64,000 nt of DNA. Source: Clostridia bacterium. Its GTDB lineage: Bacteria > Bacillota > Clostridia > Oscillospirales > Acutalibacteraceae. The notes below the pieces were generated by a model. That model did not search any database, was not told where the DNA came from, and worked only from the letters and a program-made list of their open reading frames with translations. The stretch covers positions 124,001 through 188,000 of the forward strand of contig JAFQHU010000008.1 of NCBI GenBank assembly GCA_017397845.1, written 5' to 3'. Below are positions 17,471 to 25,200 of this stretch, piece by piece; the stretch's first letter is position 1; each line of letters starts with the position of its first letter. A program made the position numbers and the translations under genes.

Positions 17471-18643
17471 ATGAAAAAAATAAAGAAGCTTTTTATTGGC
17501 ATAGCTGTGTTTATGCTGATGATGTGTGTGCTGTGCTTCAGCGTGAGTGCGGCGGAGGAAGGAGATTTTACCTACACTGTAAAAAATCGTGAAGCAACTC
17601 TTACTGCTGTTAATACGGCCGCCGTCGGAAATGTGGTTATCCCCGATACATTAGGAGGTTATCCTGTTACAAGAATTGAGGTTGGCGCAATTTCGGGCTG
17701 TAACAGTATGGAAACGCTGGTAATTCCGGGAAGTGTAAAAACGATAGCACCTAACGCTATACTTGAATGTGAAAATCTGAAATCAGTAACTATTCTTGAC
17801 GGAGTTACAGAGATAGGGCGATATACAATAATTTATTGTCCGAAGCTTGAAACCATTACTATTCCCGCCAGTGTAACCAATATGGGCGCAGCCGGTATCA
17901 TGTCGAGCGATACTCCTTTCGGAGAAAATGAGAGTTTAAAAAGAATAATAGTTGATGAAAATAATGAATATTATTCAAGTGATGCGTTCGGTGTACTTTA
18001 TAATAAGGAAAAGACAAAATTAATGCTGTTTCCCGAAGGAAGTGAGGTAACTTCCTATGTTATTCCTGATACTGTAGTTGAAATAGTACGGTTCGAAGGA
18101 AGAATGCTTAAAGAATTAACTGTTTCTGAAGGCATAACAAATTTAGGCGGAGTATTTTATGGATGTGTAAGCCTTGAAAGCGTTATCATACCTAAAAGCG
18201 TCACACAAATAGTCGGAGCGGAATTTTATTACTGTGAAAATCTGAAAAACATATATTTTGAAGGCTCGCAGGAAGAGTGGAACAGTGCCATTGAAAAAAT
18301 TTATGGAATAGAAAACCATCCTCTCTTAAAGGCTACCGTACACTATGGTGAAGCATCACATATTCATTATTATGCTTCTGTTACCACTCCCGCCACCTGT
18401 ACTGAAAACGGTCAGACCGTATACACCTGCTCCTGCGGAGATAATTACACCGAAATCATTCCCACCACAGGTCACGATTATCAGAACGGTGTATGCAGTA
18501 AATGTGGTGACAGCAGAGTAGATGACTGCTCACACCTTTGTCACAAATCGGGATTTATGGGCTTTATCTGGAAAATCGTCCGCTTCTTCTGGAAACTGTT
18601 CCAAATGAATCCCGTATGTGACTGTGGCATAGCACATTATTAA
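17471..18643 (+). CDS. Secreted BspA-like leucine-rich repeat protein
   Basis: 390 residues from the ATG at 17471, nine bases after AAGAAGG; an in-frame ATG at 17462 lies too close to it. Signal peptide 1-28 (CFSVSA-AE). Residues about 45-270 contain LRR_5 (BspA/TpLRR) repeats, for example LVIPGSVKTIAPNAI, VTILDGVTEIGRY, ITIPASVTNMG and VIIPKSVTQIV. Then comes a Cys module (ATCTENGQTVYTCSCGDNYT...GHDY) also found in the repeat protein at 9961. It ends in an unusual tail: a CSHLCH motif, an aromatic amphipathic helix (FIWKIVRFFWKLF) and CDCGIAHY. Such proteins are exported and often bind host or matrix ligands. The tail may anchor it; there is no LPXTG. Confidence 0.85.
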   Translation: MKKIKKLFIGIAVFMLMMCVLCFSVSAAEEGDFTYTVKNREATLTAVNTAAVGNVVIPDTLGGYPVTRIEVGAISGCNSMETLVIPGSVKTIAPNAILECENLKSVTILDGVTEIGRYTIIYCPKLETITIPASVTNMGAAGIMSSDTPFGENESLKRIIVDENNEYYSSDAFGVLYNKEKTKLMLFPEGSEVTSYVIPDTVVEIVRFEGRMLKELTVSEGITNLGGVFYGCVSLESVIIPKSVTQIVGAEFYYCENLKNIYFEGSQEEWNSAIEKIYGIENHPLLKATVHYGEASHIHYYASVTTPATCTENGQTVYTCSCGDNYTEIIPTTGHDYQNGVCSKCGDSRVDDCSHLCHKSGFMGFIWKIVRFFWKLFQMNPVCDCGIAHY

Positions 18644-18660
18644 TATACATAATAGTATAG

Positions 18661-18689
18661 GGCATCTGCTTCGTGCAGGTGCCTTTTTT
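18661..18689 (+). terminator. Terminator of the LRR gene
   Basis: GGCATCTGC / GCAGGTGCC stem with a TTCGT loop followed by six Ts. Confidence 0.85.
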
Positions 18690-19063
18690 GTAATGTAAAA
18701 TCATGCGTTGGACGCGTGGTTCGGGACAAATTATATAGTTGAATAGAAAAGAACCCTTCGTATATAACAAAGTTGCAGTCTGCCAACGACAACTGAGAAT
18801 ACAAAGGGAGTTATTCGGTGTGTTTGAATAACTATGATATTATACCATAACAAAATATAAAAGTAAAACATTTGGGTATAGTTACAAATTAAAATAATAT
18901 AATAATGGATTATACTTTAGTAATAAAAAACAAAATATAAAAAATTTTGAGTAGTGAAAATCAAGCATCACTTTAGAATTTTTCAAATAGTCAAAACGCG
19001 GTTGGCAGTTAAACTTACGCGTTGACGCGTCCCGCGAGGAATAGAGGGCTATGCTCGCATGTG
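18690..19063. other. AT-rich gene-free region bracketed by ACGCGT-containing direct repeats
   Basis: No open frame of note. GCGTTGGACGCGT (18705-18717) and GCGTTGACGCGT (19019-19030) bracket about 300 bases of AT-rich sequence. Inside, AACCCTTCGTAT (near 18751) and the partly complementary ATACAAAGGGAGTT (near 18800) could form a long imperfect stem around an inner GTTG/CAAC pair. It could be a decayed insertion or a structured RNA; neither can be shown here. Confidence 0.4.
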
Positions 19064-19087
19064 AAAAACCACCCGTTTGACGGGTGG
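19064..19087 (-). terminator. Terminator-like hairpin
   Basis: CCACCCG / CGGGTGG perfect stem with a five-base loop, followed by TTTTTC on the minus strand. There is no minus-strand gene just upstream to be terminated, so it may belong to an unannotated transcript or to the adjacent palindromic element. Confidence 0.5.
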
Positions 19088-19100
19088 CTGTTTATTGCGT

Positions 19101-19167
19101 GGGGGCGAAGCACGGCATAAATGCCGTTCCCCGCGCGCAGGGCGCCGTATACGGCGGCTTCGCCCCC
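19101..19167 (+). repeat. Cloverleaf palindromic element, copy 1
   Basis: An outer 11-bp stem GGGGGCGAAGC (19101-19111) / GCTTCGCCCCC (19157-19167) encloses hairpin ACGGCATAAATGCCGT (19112-19127), a degenerate GC-rich middle segment and palindrome CGCCGTATACGGCG (about 19143-19156). An inverted, near-identical copy lies at 57346-57415. Confidence 0.85.
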
Positions 19168-19318
19168 CGAGCCTCAAAAAAACCGACACCTGTCTATTAA
19201 TAATCAACAAAAATCTTTTATTTGTTGATTATTTACTGTGTATTATCACTTTGTTCACAATATATAATTATAATTACAATACTGAAGAGAAATTATGGAA
19301 TTTCTATAGGAGGAAAAC

Positions 19319-20332
19319 ATGAAGAACAGAAAGAAAAAAATCCTTAAGCTTCTGTCTACTACCGTTATGGTGTCGGTTGTGCTTTTTGTGGCACTGTACT
19401 GTGTTTCACATTTGAAATACGAACGTTCCGTTATGGCAACTTTGGCAGAGGTATGGATGGTTCTTATTGACCGTGACTCAATTTATGAGGAGGGTGCCGG
19501 TTATATCGAAAATATCGAGCTTAGAGAGAAAACCAATCTTGAACCGCATGAAAAGCCGGCCGGTGTTTCGATGGATATCCCTTATTATTATCAGTATGAG
19601 CACAATATGCAGGTTTACTATTTCAATATGGAAACCTTTACTGACACACTTCTTATTTACATACCCGGCGGAGGTTATCTGAATAATCCTCTTAAATATC
19701 ATTGGAAGCTTATCAATAACGTTTCTCAGAATGCCGAATGTCCCGTGGTGATGCCCATTTATCCCAAACTGCCTCACTATACCTGTGAAGAGTCTTATGA
19801 GGTTATGATGGAATTTTATCTTGATATTGCATCAAGAGAGGGAGTCAAACATATTATTTTTGCCGGTGATTCCTCCGGCGGAGGTATGAGTCTCGTTCTT
19901 GCACAGAAGATAAGAGATCTCGATATTGATATTATCGAACCCGAACAGCTTTTCCTTTATGTTCCCTGGATGGACGTAACCATGGAAAATGAAAAGATTA
20001 TGGAAATAGAGCCGGTGGATCCTATGCTCGGCTTATACGGAACGGTTGATATCGGTAAAAAGTGGGCGGGCAATCTCGATCGGAAAGATCCTATGGTAAG
20101 TCCTATCTACGGCACCTTTGAAGATCTTGGTTATATAAGCCTTTTCACCGGTACACGTGACATGCTTTGCCCCGATAACATAAAGTTCTCTGAAATCCTT
20201 ACAGAGCAGGGAATAGAGCATACTTTTGTGCTTAAGGAAGGTTTGGATCATCCCTATCCGCTTTTCCCGACACCGGAAGCAAAAGAGGCACAGCAGATGC
20301 TTATTGATGCCATTATTGAGACCAAAGGTTAA
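19319..20332 (+). CDS. HSL-family alpha/beta hydrolase (esterase/lipase)
   Basis: 337 residues with an excellent SD (AGGAGG). N-terminal signal anchor (about 10-30). Hormone-sensitive-lipase fold: oxyanion motif PGGGY at 116-120 (family norm HGGG; His replaced by Pro), nucleophile Ser185 in GDSSGG, a TGTRDMLCPD acid region and catalytic His in GLDHPYPLF. Expected to hydrolyse short or medium acyl esters outside or at the membrane. It stands alone with its own terminator. The Pro substitution is visible in the DNA and does not remove the backbone glycines that build the oxyanion hole. Confidence 0.85.
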   Translation: MKNRKKKILKLLSTTVMVSVVLFVALYCVSHLKYERSVMATLAEVWMVLIDRDSIYEEGAGYIENIELREKTNLEPHEKPAGVSMDIPYYYQYEHNMQVYYFNMETFTDTLLIYIPGGGYLNNPLKYHWKLINNVSQNAECPVVMPIYPKLPHYTCEESYEVMMEFYLDIASREGVKHIIFAGDSSGGGMSLVLAQKIRDLDIDIIEPEQLFLYVPWMDVTMENEKIMEIEPVDPMLGLYGTVDIGKKWAGNLDRKDPMVSPIYGTFEDLGYISLFTGTRDMLCPDNIKFSEILTEQGIEHTFVLKEGLDHPYPLFPTPEAKEAQQMLIDAIIETKG

Positions 20333-20337
20333 CAGAC

Positions 20338-20370
20338 AATCCGCCTTGTTAGCAGCAGGGCGGATTTTAT
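20338..20370 (+). terminator. Terminator of the HSL-type hydrolase gene
   Basis: AATCCGCC / GGCGGATT stem with a loop of about 13 bases, running into TTTTAT, just after the stop codon. Confidence 0.75.
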
Positions 20371-20438
20371 AATTCTGTTTCATCATTTCTTGTACCAAAG
20401 CAACAAAAAACACTTGTACATTTTGTATAAAAATTCAC

Positions 20439-20467
20439 TTGACTTTACAAATGTTTTGCTATATTAT
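20439..20467 (+). promoter_or_regulatory. Promoter of SigH-like gene
   Basis: TTGACT (20439-20444), 17-base spacer, TATTAT (20462-20467), about 33 bases before the start codon. Confidence 0.6.
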
Positions 20468-20499
20468 ATTCATAATAATAAGATTGGATAAGTCTATAG

Positions 20500-21078
20500 A
20501 TGGGAAATTATTTTCAGTTAAATGATGAACAGCTCACCGTTCTTGCCGTAGAAAAAGACAGCGAGGCTTTGACGGTGCTTACTGAAAGATATATGAATGT
20601 GGCGAAATATATTGCTTCGTCCTTTTCATCGGATAACGAAAAAATTTCCGATTTGGTCCAAGAAGGAATGCTCGGCTTTTTGGGAGCCGTTTATTCATAT
20701 GAAAAAGACGGTAAAGCGTCCTTTAACACTTATGCTTCGCATTGTATCCGAAACCGCATTATCAGTGTTATCCGTGCCACAAATACAGCGAGACATATTC
20801 CGGAGGATATGATAGTGTCTTTGGACAGTCAGCGTAACCGCGAGGGCGGAGAGCTGACACCCGAAGAAAGCCTTCTTTCCGATGAGAGAGCGGAATATAT
20901 CACTTCGGTCATTAAAGGCGAGCTTACGGAAAAAGAAAGAGAAATCTTTATGCTTTATCTCGGCGGAGCTTCGTATTGCGATATAGCCGAAAGGACAGCA
21001 ACCACAGTCAAATCCGTGGACAGTGCTCTGCAAAGAGCGAGAAAAAAACTTAAAAAAAGACTTCAGAACGAGGTCTGA
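20500..21078 (+). CDS. RNA polymerase sigma-70 factor, SigH-like
   Basis: 192 residues. Region 2 spans about 20-90, with DLVQEGMLGFLGAVYSYE at 51-68 (core-binding region 2.2) and the -10-recognition helix FNTYASHCIRNRI near 75-87. Region 4 spans about 140-190, with LTEKEREIFMLYLGGASY, then CDIAERTATTVKSVDSALQR as the helix-turn-helix. Region 3 is only a short linker, as in SigH/SigF-like factors rather than housekeeping sigma. The SD is weak (GGATAAG some distance upstream). Spo0H-type factors steer early sporulation, competence or stress genes, but whether this organism sporulates cannot be told from the window. Confidence 0.85.
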   Translation: MGNYFQLNDEQLTVLAVEKDSEALTVLTERYMNVAKYIASSFSSDNEKISDLVQEGMLGFLGAVYSYEKDGKASFNTYASHCIRNRIISVIRATNTARHIPEDMIVSLDSQRNREGGELTPEESLLSDERAEYITSVIKGELTEKEREIFMLYLGGASYCDIAERTATTVKSVDSALQRARKKLKKRLQNEV

Positions 21079-21161
21079 TTATATGCCCTGAACTCATAAG
21101 GAGAAAATTTTCGGTGCAAATCCGATAGGGGCGATTCCAAATTCAAGCGAGGTAAAAAATC

Positions 21162-21446
21162 ATGTACGAAGACAAAACACTCAAATGCAAAGAATGTGGT
21201 GCTGACTTCATCTTCACTGCAGGCGAACAGGAATTCTACGCAGAAAAGGGCTTCCAGAACGAACCCCAGCGCTGCAAAGAATGCCGTATTGCCCGTAAAA
21301 ACGCAGCAAGACCTGCCAGAGAAATGTTCATTGCTACTTGCGCAAGCTGCGGCGGCGAAGCTAAGGTTCCCTTCAAGCCCACTGAAGGCAGAGAGGTTTA
21401 CTGCAGCGAATGTTTTGCAAAGATGAAGGAAGAAGAGGAAGCATAA
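21162..21446 (+). CDS. Small double zinc-ribbon protein (zf-trcl type)
   Basis: 94 residues, with SD GCGAGGT. Two pairs of CxxC motifs form ribbons: CKECGADFIFTAGEQEFYAE (Cys at 9 and 12) with CKEC (38-41), and CASC (about 61-64) with CSEC (about 81-84). The first half matches the probable zinc-ribbon domain often found as a small free-standing protein in Clostridia; its function is unknown, perhaps RNA or protein binding. It follows the SigH-like gene by 83 bases and is followed by a strong terminator, so the two may be co-transcribed. Confidence 0.85.
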   Translation: MYEDKTLKCKECGADFIFTAGEQEFYAEKGFQNEPQRCKECRIARKNAARPAREMFIATCASCGGEAKVPFKPTEGREVYCSECFAKMKEEEEA

Positions 21447-21490
21447 TTTATTTGAGAGGTTTTTGAATTTCTTATTTATAAATATGCCCT

Positions 21491-21521
21491 GTCGGACTGT
21501 ACGCAGTCCGACTTCTTTTTT
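21491..21521 (+). terminator. Terminator of the zinc-ribbon gene
   Basis: Perfect 9-bp stem GTCGGACTG / CAGTCCGAC with a TACG loop, followed by TTCTTTTTT. Confidence 0.9.
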
Positions 21522-21523
21522 TA

Positions 21524-21570
21524 CCTCTCCGGCACGGCGAAGCCGTGCCACCTCTCCTTTCAGGAGAGGC
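21524..21570 (-). repeat. CCTCTCC double-hairpin element, copy A
   Basis: Read on the minus strand: hairpin GCCTCTCCTGAAAGGAGAGG, then hairpin GCACGGC-TTC-GCCGTGC, then CGGAGAGG. It faces copy B in inverted orientation about 30 bases away. Confidence 0.85.
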
Positions 21571-21599
21571 TTTTTTACGCTCCCTAAAATGTTTGGTTT

Positions 21600-21646
21600 G
21601 CCTCTCCTGAAAGGAGAGGTGGCAGCCGAAAAGCTGACGGAGAGGT
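21600..21646 (+). repeat. CCTCTCC double-hairpin element, copy B
   Basis: GCCTCTCCTGAAAGGAGAGG is followed by a short CAGC-CGAAAA-GCTG hairpin and CGGAGAGG. Same first hairpin as copy A, different second stem. Confidence 0.85.
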
Positions 21647-21724
21647 TCTGTGCCCAACAATATATTGACACTCTGCTGATTAGATGTTATTATGGTTTCA
21701 GATAATATGAAGGAGCGAGCATCT

Positions 21725-22111
21725 GTGGTCGGTAAACTAATCTGCATAATCGCCAATTACGGCATATTAGTATGGCTTAATTATAAATGGTCTGAAGATG
21801 GTATATGGCTGAAAAAGGTCAAGGCAAACAGAATTATTAATCCTATTTTGTATTATCTGATGACTCCCTATAATGGAAAATCAAAAGGTAAACGAAAGCA
21901 TAAGATTTATGAATTTGGTCTTATACTAGTAGAGATAGTTTGTAATCTTTTTACGGTAGCTACTATTATCGACACATTGTTTTTAAAAAACTTATTATGG
22001 AATATGACAGAGTGGCCAGTTTTTATATACATTATGATAGTTCCGTTAACGGGTGTTATATATATGATTATTGCTCAAATAATCAGTAAGCTAAAGAAAA
22101 AATCCAAATAA
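21725..22111 (+). CDS. Small membrane protein of unknown function
   Basis: 128 residues if started at GTG 21725, which lies nine bases after AAGGAG (21710-21715); ATG codons at 21692 and 21707 are in frame but have no SD. Three hydrophobic segments are visible (about 1-18; FGLILVEIVCNLFTVATIID; FIYIMIVPLTGVIYMIIAQI), with a basic loop (KGKRKHK) and a Lys-rich C-terminus. I recognise no family. It is flanked on both sides by CCTCTCC elements and is more AT-rich than its neighbours, which could mean later acquisition. Confidence 0.6.
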   Translation: MVGKLICIIANYGILVWLNYKWSEDGIWLKKVKANRIINPILYYLMTPYNGKSKGKRKHKIYEFGLILVEIVCNLFTVATIIDTLFLKNLLWNMTEWPVFIYIMIVPLTGVIYMIIAQIISKLKKKSK

Positions 22112-22118
22112 AACAATA

Positions 22119-22150
22119 ACCGCACAGGACATCACATCCTGTGCGGTTTA
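22119..22150. terminator. Terminator, possibly bidirectional
   Basis: CCGCACAGGA / TCCTGTGCGG perfect 10-bp stem (22120-22146). T-rich tracts follow on both strands, so it can end the small membrane-protein gene and the purine operon. Confidence 0.8.
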
Positions 22151-22161
22151 ATCTTATTTCA

Positions 22162-22209
22162 GCCTCTCCTGAAAGGAGAGGTGTCAACCGTAGGTTGACG
22201 GAGAGGTTT
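22162..22209 (+). repeat. CCTCTCC double-hairpin element, copy C
   Basis: GCCTCTCCTGAAAGGAGAGG, then TCAACC-GTA-GGTTGA, then CGGAGAGG. Its right end touches the stop codon of purL. Confidence 0.85.
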
Positions 22210-25200
22210 ACTTAAAGTACTCCACAGCTGCCTTGAACATCTGAATGTCATATTCACCGGGAACATTTTTATAAAGGCCGTCGCCGATTCTTTCACTGTG
22301 TCCCATCTTACCGAATACACGGCCGTCGGGAGAGGTGATACCCTCGATGGCGCATACAGAGCCGTTGGGGTTGAAGTCGATGTTTGCGGTAGCATTACCG
22401 TCAAGGTCAACATACTGTGTAGCAATCTGACCGTTAGCGGCAAGCTCTTTGACAAGCTCAGCGGAAGCGAGGAACTTACCTTCACCGTGAGAAATGGGAA
22501 CGTTTACAACATCACCCACATTCATTCTGCTCAGCCAGGGGGATTTTACAGAAGCGATGCGTGTGTGAACGATTCTGCTCTGGTGACGGCTGATGTTATT
22601 GAAAGTAAGGGTGGGACAGCTTTCATCTGTGTCGATGATTTTGCCGTAGGGAACGAGACCTAACTTGATAAGAGCTTGGAAGCCGTTACAGATACCGCAC
22701 ATGAGACCGTCACGGTTATCTAAAAGGTCAGTAACTGCCTCTTTAACTGCGGGATTACGGAAAAATGCAGTAATGAATTTAGCGGAGCCGTCGGGCTCGT
22801 CACCGCCTGAGAAGCCGCCGGGGATAAAGATAATCTGTGCTTCCTTAACCTTGGCTGAGAAGCTCTCTACGCTGTGTGCAACATCCTCTGCAGTAAGGTT
22901 TCTGATTACGAAAATCTCAGCTTCGCCGCCTGCTGCTTCCACAGCACGTGCAGAGTCATATTCACAGTTTGTACCGGGGAATACGGGAATGAGAACCTTG
23001 GGCTTAGCCACCTTATTTTTTGCGGAAGCACTGCATTTGCCGTCAAAGGAGAAGGTGGGAATTTCACCCTCATCTTCCTTTGCTTTGGTGGGATAAACAT
23101 CTTCGAGTGTAGCGGTATGTAATTTGTAAAGCTCGTCGATGGTTGCACAGTCATTTTCGAGAGAGATAACAGGCTCTGCGGTAGTTTCGCCTATTTTCAT
23201 TACACCGGGAAGCTCCACATCTTCACTGAGTTCCGCTACGAGGAAGCCCCACATACCGAGATGCCAGTTTTCACCGAGCTTAGCGCAGGATTTGAAGCCG
23301 ATGTTATTACCGAAGGACATCTTCATCACTGCTTCACCGATGCCTCTTTCCACTGCCCAAGCGGCCTTAACCTTGCCTTCTTTGCAAAGAGCGTGGAAAG
23401 CTTCCCATGTTGCCTTGAGACTGTCAGCACTTTCATCAGCGGCACCGAAAAGATATACGGGACTGCCTGCTTCCTTGAATTCAGGGCTGATAACGTCCTG
23501 CTTTTTGATGGGAGCGATGGCAAAAGAAATGAGTGTGGGCGGTACATCCTTATCGAGGAAGGTACCTGACATAGAGTCCTTACCGCCGATAGCTGCGGCA
23601 CCTAATTCCAACTGTGCATCTAAAGCACCGAGAAGAGCCGCAAAGGGTTTGCCCCAACGTTCGGGCTCGGTGCGGAGTCTTTCAAAGAATTCCTGTAAGG
23701 TAAGATATGCTTTTTTGTAGTCACAGCCTGCGGCTACGAGCTTAGCTACGGAATTATAGATGGATGCGTGTGCGCCTGTGTAGGGGTCAACTGAAAGATG
23801 ATCAGGATCACAGCCCCAACTGAATACGCTTGCCTGGTCTGTTTCCTGTCCGGGAAGAACGGGAAGAACAGCGGCCATAGATTGGGTGGGAGTGAGCTGA
23901 CGTTTACCGCCGTAGGGCATAAGCACACTGCCTGCACCGATGGTGGAGTCGAATCGCTCAACGAGACCTCTCTGGCTGGCTGTGCGAAGGTCGGAGGCCA
24001 TTTCACGTAAGGAACCGAACATAGCCTTGCTTAATACGGAAAGGTCTTTTTCCGTAACGGCGACATCCGTATGCTTAACGGCACCGTTGGTGTCGAGGAA
24101 TGCACGGCTGAGGTTGGCGATTATGTTGCCTTTCCACTTCATGACCATACGCTCTTCCTCTGTTACTTCCGCCACACGGTAAGCTTCGAGGTTTTCTTCT
24201 TCTGCGAAGGCTATGAATTTGTCTGCATCCTCAGCGGCAACTACTACAGCCATTCTCTCCTGAGATTCGGAAATAGCGATTTCAGTACCGTCCAAACCTT
24301 CGTACTTTTTACGTACAGCATCAAGATCAATCTGAAGACCGGGAGCAAGCTCACCGATAGCGACGGAGACACCGCCTGCACCGAAGTCGTTACATCTTTT
24401 TATGAGACGGGTAACCTCAGCGTTACGGAAAAGTCTTTGGATCTTTCTTTCTTCGGGAGCGTTACCCTTCTGAACCTCGGATGCCATGGTGGTAAGAGAT
24501 TTCATATTGTGGCTTTTTGATGAGCCTGTGGCACCGCCGATACCGTCACGGCCTGTGCGTCCGCCGAGGAGGACGATTACATCACCGGGAGCGGGACGTT
24601 CACGGCGAACATTGTAAGCGGGGGCGGCGGCAACTACTGCGCCGCATTCCATTCTCTTTGCCACAAAGCCTTCATGGTACATTTCTGCGACATGACCGGT
24701 GGCAAGACCGATCTGGTTACCGTAAGAGGAGTAACCGGCAGCGGCAGTCTGACAAATTTTTCTCTGAGGAAGCTTTCCGGCTAAGGTTTCTGCGATGGTC
24801 TTTCTGGGGTCGCCGGCACCCGTTACACGCATAGCTTGGTGAACATAAGCACGGCCTGAGAGCGGGTCACGGATACAGCCGCCTATACAGGTAGCCGCAC
24901 CGCCGAAGGGTTCGATTTCTGTAGGATGGTTGTGTGTTTCATTTTTGAACATAAGAAGCCAATCCTGATCTTCACCGTTTACTGTGGCAGTTACATGGAT
25001 GGAGCAGGCATTGATTTCTTCGCTTTCATCAAGTTCGGGAAGAAGTCCGCGCTTTTTTAAAGTTTTGGTACCGATGGTTGCGATATCCATAAGTGTCTGA
25101 GGACGTGCTGCGGCTTTTTCTTCACCGTAAACCTCAACTCTTGCGGCCAAATAACGGTCATAAGCCTCCTGTACTGCGGGGTCACTGATGCGTACATTGT

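Noticed and set aside
19077..19322. 81-codon frame over the cloverleaf element
   Set aside because: Encodes a low-complexity Arg/Gly-rich product created by the palindromic GC-rich element; no SD.
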